From Anaerocolumna jejuensis DSM 15929 (GTDB lineage: Bacteria; Bacillota; Clostridia; Lachnospirales; Lachnospiraceae): a stretch of 64,000 nucleotides of DNA. How positions within the stretch are numbered: the first letter of the stretch is position 1; every line of letters starts with the position of its first letter. The notes beneath the pieces were generated by a model that saw nothing but the letters and a program-made list of their open reading frames with translations, was not told the DNA's origin and did no database searches. The DNA lies in contig NZ_FRAC01000019.1 in the NCBI RefSeq assembly GCF_900142215.1, forward strand, positions 62,001-126,000, in the 5' to 3' direction. Below, piece after piece: positions 32,071 to 41,647 of this stretch. The translations under genes and the position numbers were made by a program.

Positions 32071-34080
32071 TTATCTTACAAATTCAAATTCCATACCATT
32101 GGTTGTAAATACAGGAATCGTATCTAACGGAGCATCACACTCTGCAATAGTTCCTCCTTCATAGGTCTTACCAGTATTTACACATTTCCATTTCTTTCCT
32201 TCCGGTAAATATACGGAGCGCTTTCTCATGCCCTCATATAGTACCGGCGCAACTAAGATATCCGGTCCAAACATATATTCATCGTTTATATCCCAGCAAA
32301 CTTTCTGATCCGGGAAGTCATAGAATAACGGACGGATTACCGGAGTACCTTTTTCGTGTGCTGCCCTCATCTGCTCTTTTACATAAGGTCTTAAGGCTTC
32401 CCTTGTCATGGTGCAGGTCTTTAACATTTCATATACATCCTCACCATAGCTCCAAAGCTCATTTTCTGCGCCGCTTCCAAAGGGTTCATTGAACATCTTA
32501 GCTGCATCAGATATATTAAAATCTATGGGAAGACGGAAGCCGTGAAGCCTGGTAACCGGACAGAACAAACCGAACTGGAACCAGCGTACCAGCAATTCAT
32601 GGAATTTCGGATCATGAATATCTCCGCCGGTGAAGCCGCCAATGTCAGTAGTCCACCAGGGAATACCTGAAATTCCTGTATTAAGACCTGCGGCAAACTG
32701 CCTCCTCAGGCATTCGAAGGTAGAGTGAACGTCACCGGACCATAATAGGGTTCCGTATCTCTGGCTTCCTGCCCATACGCATCTTATCAGATTCAGGATA
32801 TTCTCCTGTCCCTCTGCTTCCATGCCCTCAAAGAAGGTCTTGGCATATTCAAAGGGATAGAAATTGCTGACCTTAACAGCCGGCCCATTATAATAGCGGA
32901 AGTTGTCAAAATCGTAGTGGAACATATAATCCGGCTCTGCTTCATCCAGCCAGAATACCTTGATTCCATAGCTATAGTAATTCTTCTTTGCTTTTTCCCA
33001 TACATATTTTCTGGCTGCCGGATTCATTGCATCATAGAACACTTCATTTCCCATAAAGTTCATATTGGTTGGAGTAGCTCTTTCCGAACGGACCAGGTAA
33101 CCGAGTTCTCTCATTTCTTCGTAATTCTCACTGTTTACATCCACTGTGGGCCAGATTGATACCATCAGTTCAATGCCCATTTCCTTCAGCTCATCCACCA
33201 TTGCCTTGGGGTCCGGCCAGAACTCAGGGTCGAACTTCCATTCACCCTGCTCCGTCCAGTGGAAAAAGTCGCACACAATAACTGATATCGGAAGTTCTCT
33301 TCTCTTATACTCCCGTGCCACTTCCAGCAGCTGCTCCTGGGTGGTATAACGCAGCTTGCACTGCCAGAAGCCGGTTGCAAAATCAGGCATCATAGGTGTT
33401 TTACCGGTTGCTGTGGCATAAGCTTCTTCTATTTCCGCAGGTGTGTCACCGGCAGTAATCCAGATATCAATATGCTCGGAACAGTCCGCTTCCCATATGG
33501 TAACATTATTGGCAAAGGTCACGTTACCGATTGCCGGGTTATTCCACAGGATACCATAGCCCAGATTGGAAAGAGCAAAGGGAACGCTTGCCTGTGAATT
33601 TCTCTGGGCAAGCTCTACGGAACAGCCCTTCATATTCAGCTGTCGCTCCTGGCGTTGTCCAAGGCCATAGATTTTTTCCTCATCCCTGCCTTCGAAACGA
33701 AGTTTGATTTTATAATCACTGGAGCCGATAATCGATCTGAACTCACGTCCGAATACTGCTAACGCACTGGTCTTTTCACCGCCATCGTTTACTCTCCAGA
33801 ATTCCTCCAGTAAGGTTTCCCCTTTCTGGTTGTAATAGCTCAGCCATCCAAATTCATTAAATACTGCTTTAATCTTACCGTTTACAATGGATGCCGTGTT
33901 TTCTTCTACCGTAATCTTTGCATCACATGCTTTTCCAGGCAGTAACGCCCAGTCTTCCTCACTGACCTTTGCTGTTTTGGTTGCCCTTACACGGAAGCTG
34001 TTCTCTCCCCAAGGTTCAACCTGAACGGTTTCACCGCCATTAACGTAGATTAACTTATTTTTTTCCTGTAAAAATGCCAT
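32071..34080 (-). CDS. GH31 alpha-glycosidase (alpha-glucosidase or alpha-xylosidase type)
   Basis: 669 aa, no signal peptide, so it acts on imported oligosaccharides. N-terminal beta domain ~1-230, then the GH31 barrel: nucleophile Asp379 in KVFWLDEAEPD, acid/base Asp450 in LLWSGDVHSTF, and IPWWTTDIGGF near 475. YicI-like alpha-xylosidases and bacterial alpha-glucosidases share these motifs; the sequence alone does not separate them, but xylan/xyloglucan neighbours favour alpha-xylosidase. It lies downstream of a CUT2 sugar transporter, about 370 bp behind its last gene, and probably works on that sugar. Confidence 0.88.
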   Translation of the reverse strand: MAFLQEKNKLIYVNGGETVQVEPWGENSFRVRATKTAKVSEEDWALLPGKACDAKITVEENTASIVNGKIKAVFNEFGWLSYYNQKGETLLEEFWRVNDGGEKTSALAVFGREFRSIIGSSDYKIKLRFEGRDEEKIYGLGQRQERQLNMKGCSVELAQRNSQASVPFALSNLGYGILWNNPAIGNVTFANNVTIWEADCSEHIDIWITAGDTPAEIEEAYATATGKTPMMPDFATGFWQCKLRYTTQEQLLEVAREYKRRELPISVIVCDFFHWTEQGEWKFDPEFWPDPKAMVDELKEMGIELMVSIWPTVDVNSENYEEMRELGYLVRSERATPTNMNFMGNEVFYDAMNPAARKYVWEKAKKNYYSYGIKVFWLDEAEPDYMFHYDFDNFRYYNGPAVKVSNFYPFEYAKTFFEGMEAEGQENILNLIRCVWAGSQRYGTLLWSGDVHSTFECLRRQFAAGLNTGISGIPWWTTDIGGFTGGDIHDPKFHELLVRWFQFGLFCPVTRLHGFRLPIDFNISDAAKMFNEPFGSGAENELWSYGEDVYEMLKTCTMTREALRPYVKEQMRAAHEKGTPVIRPLFYDFPDQKVCWDINDEYMFGPDILVAPVLYEGMRKRSVYLPEGKKWKCVNTGKTYEGGTIAECDAPLDTIPVFTTNGMEFEFVR

Positions 34081-34331
34081 ATTAACACCATACCTTTCTT
34101 TATAATAGGACTGCCTTTCCGTTATGTATTAACCCTGACAGTCATTTAGCTTTCTCCATGATTTGCCATATATCCTGCAGAGCAGCCAGGTTGCCAGGCA
34201 CCCTGCGGGATTTAGATAAAGGATTTTCTTTTTACCGCTTGTATTTCATGTATCGATACCGCTTTTTACGAGCCTTGCATAGGAAGCTCAAACCATCATT
34301 GATTTTTTATTCTTTTTCACTGCTTTTACTA

Positions 34332-34407
34332 ATCAGGTGCCACAAATCTTATGTATGAAATGTTATCCTGTTAATAACATACCCTTTCCTGTCCTATGGC
34401 ACCTGAT
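34332..34407. other. Stem structure between the transporter operon and GH31
   Basis: 11-bp arms (ATCAGGTGCCA, 34332-34342, and its complement 34397-34407) close a 54-base interior that contains a second small hairpin (TGTTAT/ATAACA). On the plus strand a T-rich run follows. It could end or attenuate the transport operon before GH31. Nothing else is recognised in 34081-34448. Confidence 0.4.
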
Positions 34408-34448
34408 TTTATTCTTTTTGTGAGCTGCTTAATGAGCTGTTCTTATGA

Positions 34449-35552
34449 TTATTTTGAAATATAGTAATTGTCGCAGGTTTCTTTCGTTACGATGCTGGCA
34501 CCACTGTCCGCTGTCTTCGGAAGAGAAGGATATCCTTTTTCCATCCAGCCGTCAACGGGATTGATTAAGCCGTGTTTAATAAAATACAGATATACCATGG
34601 ACCAATAACCCTGTGCGTAGGGAGCCTGGCTTACAGTAGCTTCTACCGCACCGTTCTTGATTGCATCAAGAGTCGCATCATCCGTATCGAAGGCCACAAC
34701 CTTAATCTTGCCGGTAAGATTAGCCTCTGCAAGTGCCTGCTGGGTACCTGTGCTGGCTAAGAGTAATGCACAGAATACATATTTCAGATCCGGGTTATTC
34801 GTTAACAGTCCTGCTACGTTGGAGGCACAGGTAACTTCATCGGAACCGGAGTCAACCACCTGAACCAGTTTTATATTCGGATAGTTTGCTGCTAAAGTTT
34901 CAGAAAAACCTTTGATTCTTTCATTGATATTGGATTGTCCTGTTGTTGTTACTGCCGCAACCTTCCCGGAGCCGCCTAATTTATCACCGATATAGTTTGC
35001 TGCCGCAGCTCCTGCTGCATAGTTTTCTGTTCCCAAGAATGTAATACGGTCACTGTTCGGACTGTCAGAGTCAAAGGTTACAATGTTAACGCCATCTGCA
35101 ACTGCCTTATCAATAACCGGTGCATAAGCATCTGCATCCATACAGCTTACGGCAATACCCGCGGGCTTTTTCGCACAGATTTGTTCAAAGGCTGTAACAG
35201 CCTCATTAACATCATATTCCGTCGTTCCGCCATAAACAGATGTTACACCAAACTGTTTTGCCGCATCCTCAAACCCTTTGTAACAAGTTTTCCAGTATGA
35301 ATAACCGGATAAAAATGTAACCATGTAATATTCTTCACTGGGATCTCCGACAAACGAAGCATTTGCTGTCTCAACTGTACCGCCGGATGAGGTACCTCCC
35401 TCTTTTGTCTGATCCCCGTTTGATTTGTCTGCAGTCTCTTTTTTTCCTGAATTATCTCCTGTTGTCCTCGAGCTGCAGCCTACTGCCCCAAAAATCATCA
35501 ATGCCACTAATAGAACCGCTGTCAATGATCTCCATAACTTTCTCTTTCCCAT
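34449..35552 (-). CDS. Sugar ABC transporter substrate-binding lipoprotein (CUT2, RbsB-like)
   Basis: 367 aa. Lipobox GAVGC with Cys26, a Gly/Ser/Thr-rich linker to ~70, then a periplasmic-binding-protein type 1 fold: NIVTFDSDSPNSDRITFLG, YIGDKLGGSGKVAAVTTTGQSNINERIKGF and KVVAFDTDDATLDAIKNG are all typical of the RbsB/XylF group. Last gene of the ATPase-permease-binding protein operon. The ligand is a mono- or small saccharide, possibly xylose or a product linked to GH31. Confidence 0.92.
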   Translation of the reverse strand: MGKRKLWRSLTAVLLVALMIFGAVGCSSRTTGDNSGKKETADKSNGDQTKEGGTSSGGTVETANASFVGDPSEEYYMVTFLSGYSYWKTCYKGFEDAAKQFGVTSVYGGTTEYDVNEAVTAFEQICAKKPAGIAVSCMDADAYAPVIDKAVADGVNIVTFDSDSPNSDRITFLGTENYAAGAAAANYIGDKLGGSGKVAAVTTTGQSNINERIKGFSETLAANYPNIKLVQVVDSGSDEVTCASNVAGLLTNNPDLKYVFCALLLASTGTQQALAEANLTGKIKVVAFDTDDATLDAIKNGAVEATVSQAPYAQGYWSMVYLYFIKHGLINPVDGWMEKGYPSLPKTADSGASIVTKETCDNYYISK

Positions 35553-35606
35553 AGAACCATACCTTCCTTTCTTTTTCTTGTACTCCTCTATAAAAGTAAA
35601 TATAAA

Positions 35607-36596
35607 TTAGGCTTTATATTTACGTTTATGACTTAACAAATCAAAGAGTATTGCTAAAATAAGTATTGCACCGGAAATAAGACTCTGCCAGTTAACATCT
35701 ACATTGAACAGTACCAGGGCATTACTTATTACACTTAACATAATGACACCGACAACCGCCCCAAGAATTGTTCCTTTTCCTCCGGTCAGACTGGCACCGC
35801 CAATAACTGCTGCAGAGATTACTGTCATTTCGGAACCGGCTCCCGTATTGGAGGTCGCTACACCAAACCTGGCAGAGGTCAGAATACCTGCAACCGCAGC
35901 CAGAGTTGCCGTGATAATGTATACCATCTGTTTTACTTTCTTTGCATTGATACCTGACAGTATGGCGGCTTTTTCATTGCTTCCGATATAAAATACCTTC
36001 ATGGCAGCGGAAGATTTTTTAACCAGGAAGTCACCCAATACAGCCATAATAATGAAAATCACTACAATAATAGGAATACCAAGGATACTGGATTGTCCCA
36101 ATTTCTTAAAGGAACTGATATCTGCACCGGCAGGTAAACTTAAGGAACTGCCGGCTGTCAGAACAAATACCGCACCACGTGCGATCTGCTGGATGCCCAG
36201 GGTTGTAATAAACGGATTTAACCCAACACGTCCAATCAAGGTACCTGTCAATAAACCGACCCCAATACATACTATCAGGGCAAGGATTGCTGCAAACCAA
36301 ACATTTAATCCCATGCCTGCAAATACCACGGTCAAACAGGCTGACAGACCCATAATTGCACCAACCGAAAGATCAAAGCCTCCGCTGACCAAGGCCAAGG
36401 TCATACCAATTGCAATAATACCGTTGCAGGCCAGGCCAATCAGTGTTGTCCTGATGTTGGTTGCGCTCAGGAAAATCGGTGATTTGATTGAAATACCGAT
36501 AATCAATATAATTGTTACCATTAAAACATTAAATTCTTTAAATGACCTAATCTTCCCCAAAATGCCATTCTTTGCGCTTTGCTGCATTTTTCCCAT
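35607..36596 (-). CDS. Sugar ABC transporter permease (CUT2, RbsC-like)
   Basis: 329 aa, 8-10 membrane helices. GGFDLSVGAIMGLSAC and GGASLTGGKGTILGAVVGVIM are the hallmark segments of the ribose/xylose permease family. Start ATG with AGGAGG, 12 bp behind the ATPase stop codon. Confidence 0.95.
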   Translation of the reverse strand: MGKMQQSAKNGILGKIRSFKEFNVLMVTIILIIGISIKSPIFLSATNIRTTLIGLACNGIIAIGMTLALVSGGFDLSVGAIMGLSACLTVVFAGMGLNVWFAAILALIVCIGVGLLTGTLIGRVGLNPFITTLGIQQIARGAVFVLTAGSSLSLPAGADISSFKKLGQSSILGIPIIVVIFIIMAVLGDFLVKKSSAAMKVFYIGSNEKAAILSGINAKKVKQMVYIITATLAAVAGILTSARFGVATSNTGAGSEMTVISAAVIGGASLTGGKGTILGAVVGVIMLSVISNALVLFNVDVNWQSLISGAILILAILFDLLSHKRKYKA

Positions 36597-36608
36597 AAAT
36601 TTTCCCTC

Positions 36609-38111
36609 CTAATATTCACAAAACTCAGAAATCTTTGCAATAATGTTTTCTTGCGTAATATCCTCTCCCTTTAGCTCTCCAACTAAATTACCGACATTCA
36701 TGATTACTACTCTGTCACACATTCCTACAATTTCAGGCATCTCTGAGGAAATAATCACAACACCTACTCCCGCTTCCGATAACTCCCGCAGCATTGCATG
36801 GATTTCTGTTTTGGCACCTACATCGATACCGCGTGTGGGCTCATCCATAATAATTAATTTTGGATTCAGCGCCAGCAGTTTTGAAATCATAATCTTTTGC
36901 TGGTTACCACCGGACAGATTGTTCATAATCTGATTGACCGTTACATATTTGATATTGATCTTCTGTTTATAATCTGCCATTTGCTTGGTTACCATTCGCC
37001 GGTTCAGCAATCCGAACCTGGATATATTCTTCAGCTCCGGAGCCATCATATTTTCAAGCAATGTCATTGCTACGAACAGCCCGTCCTTTTTACGGTCCTC
37101 ACTAAGATAGCAAATTCCATTATTTAATGCATCTGCGTAACATTTAATCGAAACCTTGGTTCCATTCAGATACACCTCACCTGACTTTGACTTGTCGATA
37201 CCGCAGATTGCTCTCGAAACTTCCGTGCGGCCGGAGCCAACAAGCCCGCATAGACCAAGGATTTCTCCTTTTCTTACCGTGAAGCTGATATCCTTAAATT
37301 CCGGCAGTCTGGTAAAGCCTTCAACATGTAATATTTCTTCCTTCTCATTCACACAGGTGCTTTTATTGGGATACAGCTTCTTTACCTGCTTTCCTACCAT
37401 TGATGAAATCACATGGTCGCTGTTGGTACTGCCGGTATCCAGGGTTTCAATGAAGTTGCCGTCACGCAGCACGGTAAGCCTGTCCGTAATTTGGAAGATT
37501 TCAGAAAGCTTATGACTTATGTACAGTATTCCTATCCCTTGCTTTTTGATATCTTCAATTATATTCATCAGCTTCTGTGCCTCAGATTCATTAAGACTTG
37601 ATGTAGGCTCATCGAAGATAATGACCTTGCAGTTTAAGGAAAGTGCCTTTGCAATTTCAACAATCTGCTGCTGCGCTACACTTAATTCTTCCACTATCTG
37701 ATCCGGTTTAATCGAACTTTCAAAGGGCTCAAGTACTTTTTCCGTCATTTCATAAAGCTTTTTCCTGTCAATAAGACCTCCTGTTTCGGGCAGGCGTCCA
37801 ATAAATACATTTTCGCCTACCGTCACATGGGAACAAAGTGCCAGTTCCTGGTGAACCAGACCAATACCAGCTTTTTGGGCATCGCTTGGATTTTTGTACT
37901 CCTGCTTTATACCATCGAGAAAAATATCACCGTCATCCGGCTGGTGTACACCGGAGATAATATTTACCAGAGTTGACTTTCCTGCTCCATTTTCGCCTAT
38001 CAGTGCATGTATTTCGCCTCGTTTCAGTTCAATTGAAACACCCTTTAAAACCTTCGTTCCAAGAAAACTTTTTTGTATGTTTTCAGTACTTAGGATAATA
38101 TTATTTTCCAA
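36609..38111 (-). CDS. Sugar ABC transporter double ATPase (CUT2, RbsA-like)
   Basis: 500 aa. First domain: GENGAGKST, LSVAQQQIVEIAKAL, VIIFDEPTSSL. Second domain: Walker A region GLVGSGRTEV (degenerate, as usual for RbsA), LSGGNQQKIMISK, LIIMDEPTRGID. The start is TTG at 38109-38111 with AGGAAG upstream; no nearby ATG fits. First gene of the operon, divergent from the DeoR-type regulator, with direct repeats in the shared control region. Confidence 0.93.
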   Translation of the reverse strand: MENNIILSTENIQKSFLGTKVLKGVSIELKRGEIHALIGENGAGKSTLVNIISGVHQPDDGDIFLDGIKQEYKNPSDAQKAGIGLVHQELALCSHVTVGENVFIGRLPETGGLIDRKKLYEMTEKVLEPFESSIKPDQIVEELSVAQQQIVEIAKALSLNCKVIIFDEPTSSLNESEAQKLMNIIEDIKKQGIGILYISHKLSEIFQITDRLTVLRDGNFIETLDTGSTNSDHVISSMVGKQVKKLYPNKSTCVNEKEEILHVEGFTRLPEFKDISFTVRKGEILGLCGLVGSGRTEVSRAICGIDKSKSGEVYLNGTKVSIKCYADALNNGICYLSEDRKKDGLFVAMTLLENMMAPELKNISRFGLLNRRMVTKQMADYKQKINIKYVTVNQIMNNLSGGNQQKIMISKLLALNPKLIIMDEPTRGIDVGAKTEIHAMLRELSEAGVGVVIISSEMPEIVGMCDRVVIMNVGNLVGELKGEDITQENIIAKISEFCEY

Positions 38112-38160
38112 TAGTCTGCTTCCTTTCTAATTTTTGTTTTTAAGTTTTTTTTATATTTAA

Positions 38161-38388
38161 TGTTTGTTTCATGTTTATATTTTATCGTTTATTTTCGTTT
38201 TTGTAAAGAGGATTTCGTCGCAAGTTGTCACATTTGTTAATATTGCTCAAATTATGTTTTATATTTTGTGCATTATTACTTTTATCTTTTTCGTTTCTTA
38301 TCCTTTTGTTACATTTCTCCAAAATAACGAATAGGAGGATTTTTTCATTTCATTGTTTATTTCTTGTTTACACCTTGTTTATTCATTG
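38161..38388. promoter_or_regulatory. Divergent control region with two clusters of GTTTA-type direct repeats
   Basis: Cluster 1 (38161-38204) reads TGTTTGTTTC, ATGTTTATAT, CGTTTATTTTC, CGTTTTTG. Cluster 2 (38353-38388) reads TTGTTTATTTC, TTGTTTAC, TTGTTTATTC. The roughly 10-bp phasing is typical of DeoR-family operators. The clusters flank the divergent starts, one near each gene. The AT-rich middle holds nothing else. Confidence 0.5.
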
Positions 38389-38465
38389 GATTTTATTATA
38401 GTATTGCAAATATTAACAATTTCTTTTATAATAATAGTATTGTATTATTGAGGGAGAGAACACAG

Positions 38466-39248
38466 ATGTTACCGGTAGAACGACTTAATCGAATAAAAAA
38501 AATAATTTCCGATAAAAAACAAATCGATGTGTTGACCTTATCGCAGGAGCTTAATGTTACGGAAGCCACTATTCGAAGAGATTTAGAGAAGCTGGAGAAC
38601 GAGAATTTTCTAAAAAGAACTCATGGTGGTGCTGTCCTGAATGATGCGTCGATTGCAGTTTCAAATTTATTTGATATCAATGAAAAGGATGATTCCTCTT
38701 ATAAGGTAATCAGTAAGATCGCATCTAAATTTGTCAACAATAATGAAGTTATATTCTTAGGCCCTGGCATTACCTCCAGATATATTGTCAGAGCATTTGA
38801 TGATAAAATCAATTTAATGGTAGTAACCACCGACTTATTAGTTGCCAGTGATTGTGCGCAATTCTGCCCCCAGGTCAAGATATTTCTTCCCGGAGGCGAA
38901 TTAAACAGCTCTAATCTTCAGCTTTCCGGACGAATCACGGATACAAGTCTGAAGTCCTTTTATTTTGACAGCGCATTTTTCGATATTGACGGAATAACCC
39001 TTGAACGCGGGTACAGTGCTTCTTCACTGGTAAAAGCATACATTATACAGGATGTTGTTACAATTTCCAAGCAGAATTTCGCGGTCTGCACCCATAATAA
39101 TTTTGATACGGAGTCTGCCGCCATTGTGGGCAATATCAATATGTTTGACAATATTATCTCAAACGAATATGCTCCGCAGAAATTTAAGGAATACTACTTT
39201 ATGAACAACAAACGTTTCTTTGCAACCTTTGATGCCTTCAGGAGCTGA
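38466..39248 (+). CDS. DeoR-family sugar-phosphate-responsive regulator
   Basis: 260 aa from ATG 38466 (GGGAGAG upstream); the open frame starts earlier but the family begins exactly with ERLNRIKKIIS. Helix-turn-helix: IDVLTLSQELNVTEATIRRDLEKLEN, followed by the family's THGGAV. The C-terminal sugar-phosphate isomerase-like effector domain covers ~75-240. Usual DeoR proteins are repressors relieved by a sugar phosphate. Likely controls the divergent transporter operon and the ATPase gene 2 bp behind it. Confidence 0.9.
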   Translation: MLPVERLNRIKKIISDKKQIDVLTLSQELNVTEATIRRDLEKLENENFLKRTHGGAVLNDASIAVSNLFDINEKDDSSYKVISKIASKFVNNNEVIFLGPGITSRYIVRAFDDKINLMVVTTDLLVASDCAQFCPQVKIFLPGGELNSSNLQLSGRITDTSLKSFYFDSAFFDIDGITLERGYSASSLVKAYIIQDVVTISKQNFAVCTHNNFDTESAAIVGNINMFDNIISNEYAPQKFKEYYFMNNKRFFATFDAFRS

Positions 39249-39250
39249 AT

Positions 39251-40750
39251 ATGAAAAACACCATTTTATCATATCAAAATGTTTCCTTAGTTATTAATAA
39301 TACCCCTGTCTTAAAAAACATCAACCTTACCATGCAGGAAGGCGAATTCCGCATTCTTCTCGGAAGCAACGGCTCCGGCAAATCATCCCTGACCCGCATC
39401 CTGGGAGGAATTTACCCCTATGGGCAATATTCAGGCAATGTTTATTTTGATAATCAATTACTGCACCTGAGTTCTCCAAAGGATGCGATTCTGAAGGGGA
39501 TTATTCTGCTTCAGCAGGATACCTACCTTTATGACCAGTTATCGGTTGCTGAAAATCTTTACTGCCTGTTTCCGGGAAATAAGTCTGGACTGAGTCAAAT
39601 GTCATCCTCACAGAAAATTGCAATGACAGAGGCATTATTTAAGGAGTGGGATATTAATCTGAATCCCAAAAAGCCCATCAGCAGGCTGAATGCCGGCCAG
39701 AAGCGGATTATAGAATTATTGCGTTTAATGTTAATTGATAATGCACCAAAGCTGCTTATTTTAGACGAGCCCTTGAATAATTTAAGTGACAGTTTCTTAA
39801 AAATGTTTTATCGGATTATTGAACATTTTATCAATGCCGGTACAGCAATCCTTTATATTACCCACCGTCTTGAGGAGGTCATGCAGTACGGCAGCAGCAT
39901 CTCCATTGTAAAGGACGGCGAGCTTGTAACCACCTTTGAAAATCCAAGTACCGAAACGAAGGATGTTTACAAATTGCTGTGGAGCAACCTGACCTCAAAC
40001 CGTTACCCGAAGCTCACCCTGAAAAGGGGAAATGAGGTATTTTGCGCAGAGCATCTGGGAAACGGCGATACCCTCCGGGATATCTCCTTTACCTTATACA
40101 AAAGGGAAATCATTGGAATCACCGGAGTAATCGGTGCCGGCAAAAGCATCCTGGCAAAGACCCTGTTTGGACTTTGCCCTGCCTCAGAAGGAAAATTCTA
40201 TGTGGATTGCCTGGAAGCAAATATTCAATCGCCCCAGGATGCAATTAACCTCGGCATAGCTTATATAACCGATGAACGGATTGACGCAGGCTTATTTATG
40301 AATCAGACCTCACTGGAAAATGCATTCAGCCTGGGCTCCTTTTCATCCAGAGGACTTATCCGGGAAACCCCCTTTGAGCACAAGCAGTTTGCAAAATACA
40401 GCAAACGTTTGAATCTGTTCATCGACTCTCAGAGCAATCCGGAATTCCTCTCCGGCGGAGAGCAGCAAAAGCTCTTACTCATGCGCTGGTTCATGACTGC
40501 CTCTAAAATATTTATTTTTGATGAGCCAACCAGCCGCCTGGACATTGCTTCAAAAACAGATATCTATAATTTGTTCAATGATTTACTGCTAAAGGATGCT
40601 GCCATTATTGTCTGCAGCTCCGATTTGGAAGAGCTGACCGGTATCTGCGACCGGATTCTTGTATTGAATAACGGACGGATTACCTATGAGGCTGAGCGGG
40701 CGGATAAAACCAGCTTTTCTGAATTATACCAGCATATTGGGCTGGAGTAG
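39251..40750 (+). CDS. Orphan RbsA-like double ATPase
   Basis: 499 aa, same two-domain plan as the RbsA-type protein across the divergent promoter, but without permease or binding protein of its own. First domain GSNGSGKSS, LNAGQKRIIELLRLM (signature altered from LSGGQ), LLILDEPLNNL. Second domain GVIGAGKSI, LSGGEQQKLLLMRW, IFIFDEPTSRLD. The second Walker A is more complete than in RbsA. It could pair with the RbsC-type permease as an alternative motor, or have a regulatory role together with the DeoR protein with which it is translationally coupled. A dead duplicate is less likely since both Walker sites are intact. Confidence 0.85.
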   Translation: MKNTILSYQNVSLVINNTPVLKNINLTMQEGEFRILLGSNGSGKSSLTRILGGIYPYGQYSGNVYFDNQLLHLSSPKDAILKGIILLQQDTYLYDQLSVAENLYCLFPGNKSGLSQMSSSQKIAMTEALFKEWDINLNPKKPISRLNAGQKRIIELLRLMLIDNAPKLLILDEPLNNLSDSFLKMFYRIIEHFINAGTAILYITHRLEEVMQYGSSISIVKDGELVTTFENPSTETKDVYKLLWSNLTSNRYPKLTLKRGNEVFCAEHLGNGDTLRDISFTLYKREIIGITGVIGAGKSILAKTLFGLCPASEGKFYVDCLEANIQSPQDAINLGIAYITDERIDAGLFMNQTSLENAFSLGSFSSRGLIRETPFEHKQFAKYSKRLNLFIDSQSNPEFLSGGEQQKLLLMRWFMTASKIFIFDEPTSRLDIASKTDIYNLFNDLLLKDAAIIVCSSDLEELTGICDRILVLNNGRITYEAERADKTSFSELYQHIGLE

Positions 40751-40820
40751 CTACTGCTGCAAAATCATCAGTCTACAGCGGATTCAGTCCTTCCAGATAG
40801 GAATAAGTCAGGCTGCCACT

Positions 40821-40882
40821 AAAAGTTGAATAACCGGAACACTCATTATTGCTGCTTTCCAACAAAGAGTGTTCCAACTTTT
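40821..40882 (+). terminator. Two-part hairpin, terminator of the DeoR/ATPase unit
   Basis: GGAACACTC (40836-40844) pairs with GAGTGTTCC (40867-40875); an outer AAAAGTTG/CAACTTTT pair encloses it, and T-rich sequence follows. It overlaps the last codons of the convergent proB gene. Confidence 0.5.
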
Positions 40883-41646
40883 TCTCCCTTCATAATCTTA
40901 TATAGCGCAGATGGATTTTTACCATTTATGATAACGGTATCAATTCCCTGCATGGTTGCCAATTCTGCTGCCTGCAGCTTCGTTTTCATACCTCCCGTAC
41001 CACGGCGGGAGCCAGCTCCTCCGGCTAAGGTTTTTATTTCCTCACCTATTGAAGTTATACATTCCAGCCGTTTTGCATTAGGATGGAGGCGGGGGTCCAA
41101 GTCAAAAAAGCCATCAACGTCAGACATAATAATAAGCTTTTGTGCTTTGCACAATACAGCAACAACAGCTGACAGCATATCATTATCACCAAATAACCTG
41201 TCCGCAGACTCAATTTCGGTATAGCTGACTGAATCATTTTCATTAACAACCGGTATAATCCCCATTTCAAGCAAGGCACCAAAAGTATTTATCAGGTTTT
41301 CCTTCTTTCCCTCGACTTCCATATCCTCGGCATTCAGTAATATCTGTGCTATCGTTTTATCATAGTCATTGAAGAATTTATCATATAAATGCATAAGGCT
41401 GCACTGCCCGATTGCAGCGGCAGCTTGTTTCAAAGGCATACCTGCAGGACGTGTTTTCCTTTGCAGTTTATTTGTACCTATTGCTATCGCACCGGAGGAC
41501 ACTAATATAATCTCATATCCCATATTTTGAAGATCGGATAATACACAGGCAAGGCGGTCAAAAGAACGCAAATCATTTTGCCCTATGTCATTTGTCAATG
41601 TGGAAGTTCCGACTTTTATTACAATTCTATTCTGATACTTTCTCAC
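40846..41646 (-). CDS. proB: Glutamate 5-kinase
   Basis: 266 aa, the short form without the C-terminal PUA domain found in E. coli ProB. VIKVGTSTLT at the N-terminus, EIILVSSGAIAIGTNKL, MPLKQAAAAIGQCSLMHLYD, GIIPVVNENDSVSY and LFGDNDMLSAVVA are all characteristic. It phosphorylates glutamate, the first step of proline synthesis. GTG start (41644-41646) with GAGG upstream, one base behind the stop of the deacylase gene, so the two are coupled. No proA is visible nearby. Confidence 0.93.
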   Translation of the reverse strand: MRKYQNRIVIKVGTSTLTNDIGQNDLRSFDRLACVLSDLQNMGYEIILVSSGAIAIGTNKLQRKTRPAGMPLKQAAAAIGQCSLMHLYDKFFNDYDKTIAQILLNAEDMEVEGKKENLINTFGALLEMGIIPVVNENDSVSYTEIESADRLFGDNDMLSAVVAVLCKAQKLIIMSDVDGFFDLDPRLHPNAKRLECITSIGEEIKTLAGGAGSRRGTGGMKTKLQAAELATMQGIDTVIINGKNPSALYKIMKGEKVGTLFVGKQQ

Positions 41647-41647
41647 C

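Noticed and set aside
34081..34448. Riboswitch in front of GH31
   Set aside because: A stem structure exists, but none of the conserved cores I know (TPP, cobalamin, glycine, lysine, SAM and others) could be seen.
36001..36612. 203-codon plus-strand frame opposite the RbsC-type permease
   Set aside because: Antisense of a membrane protein gene, without family motif.
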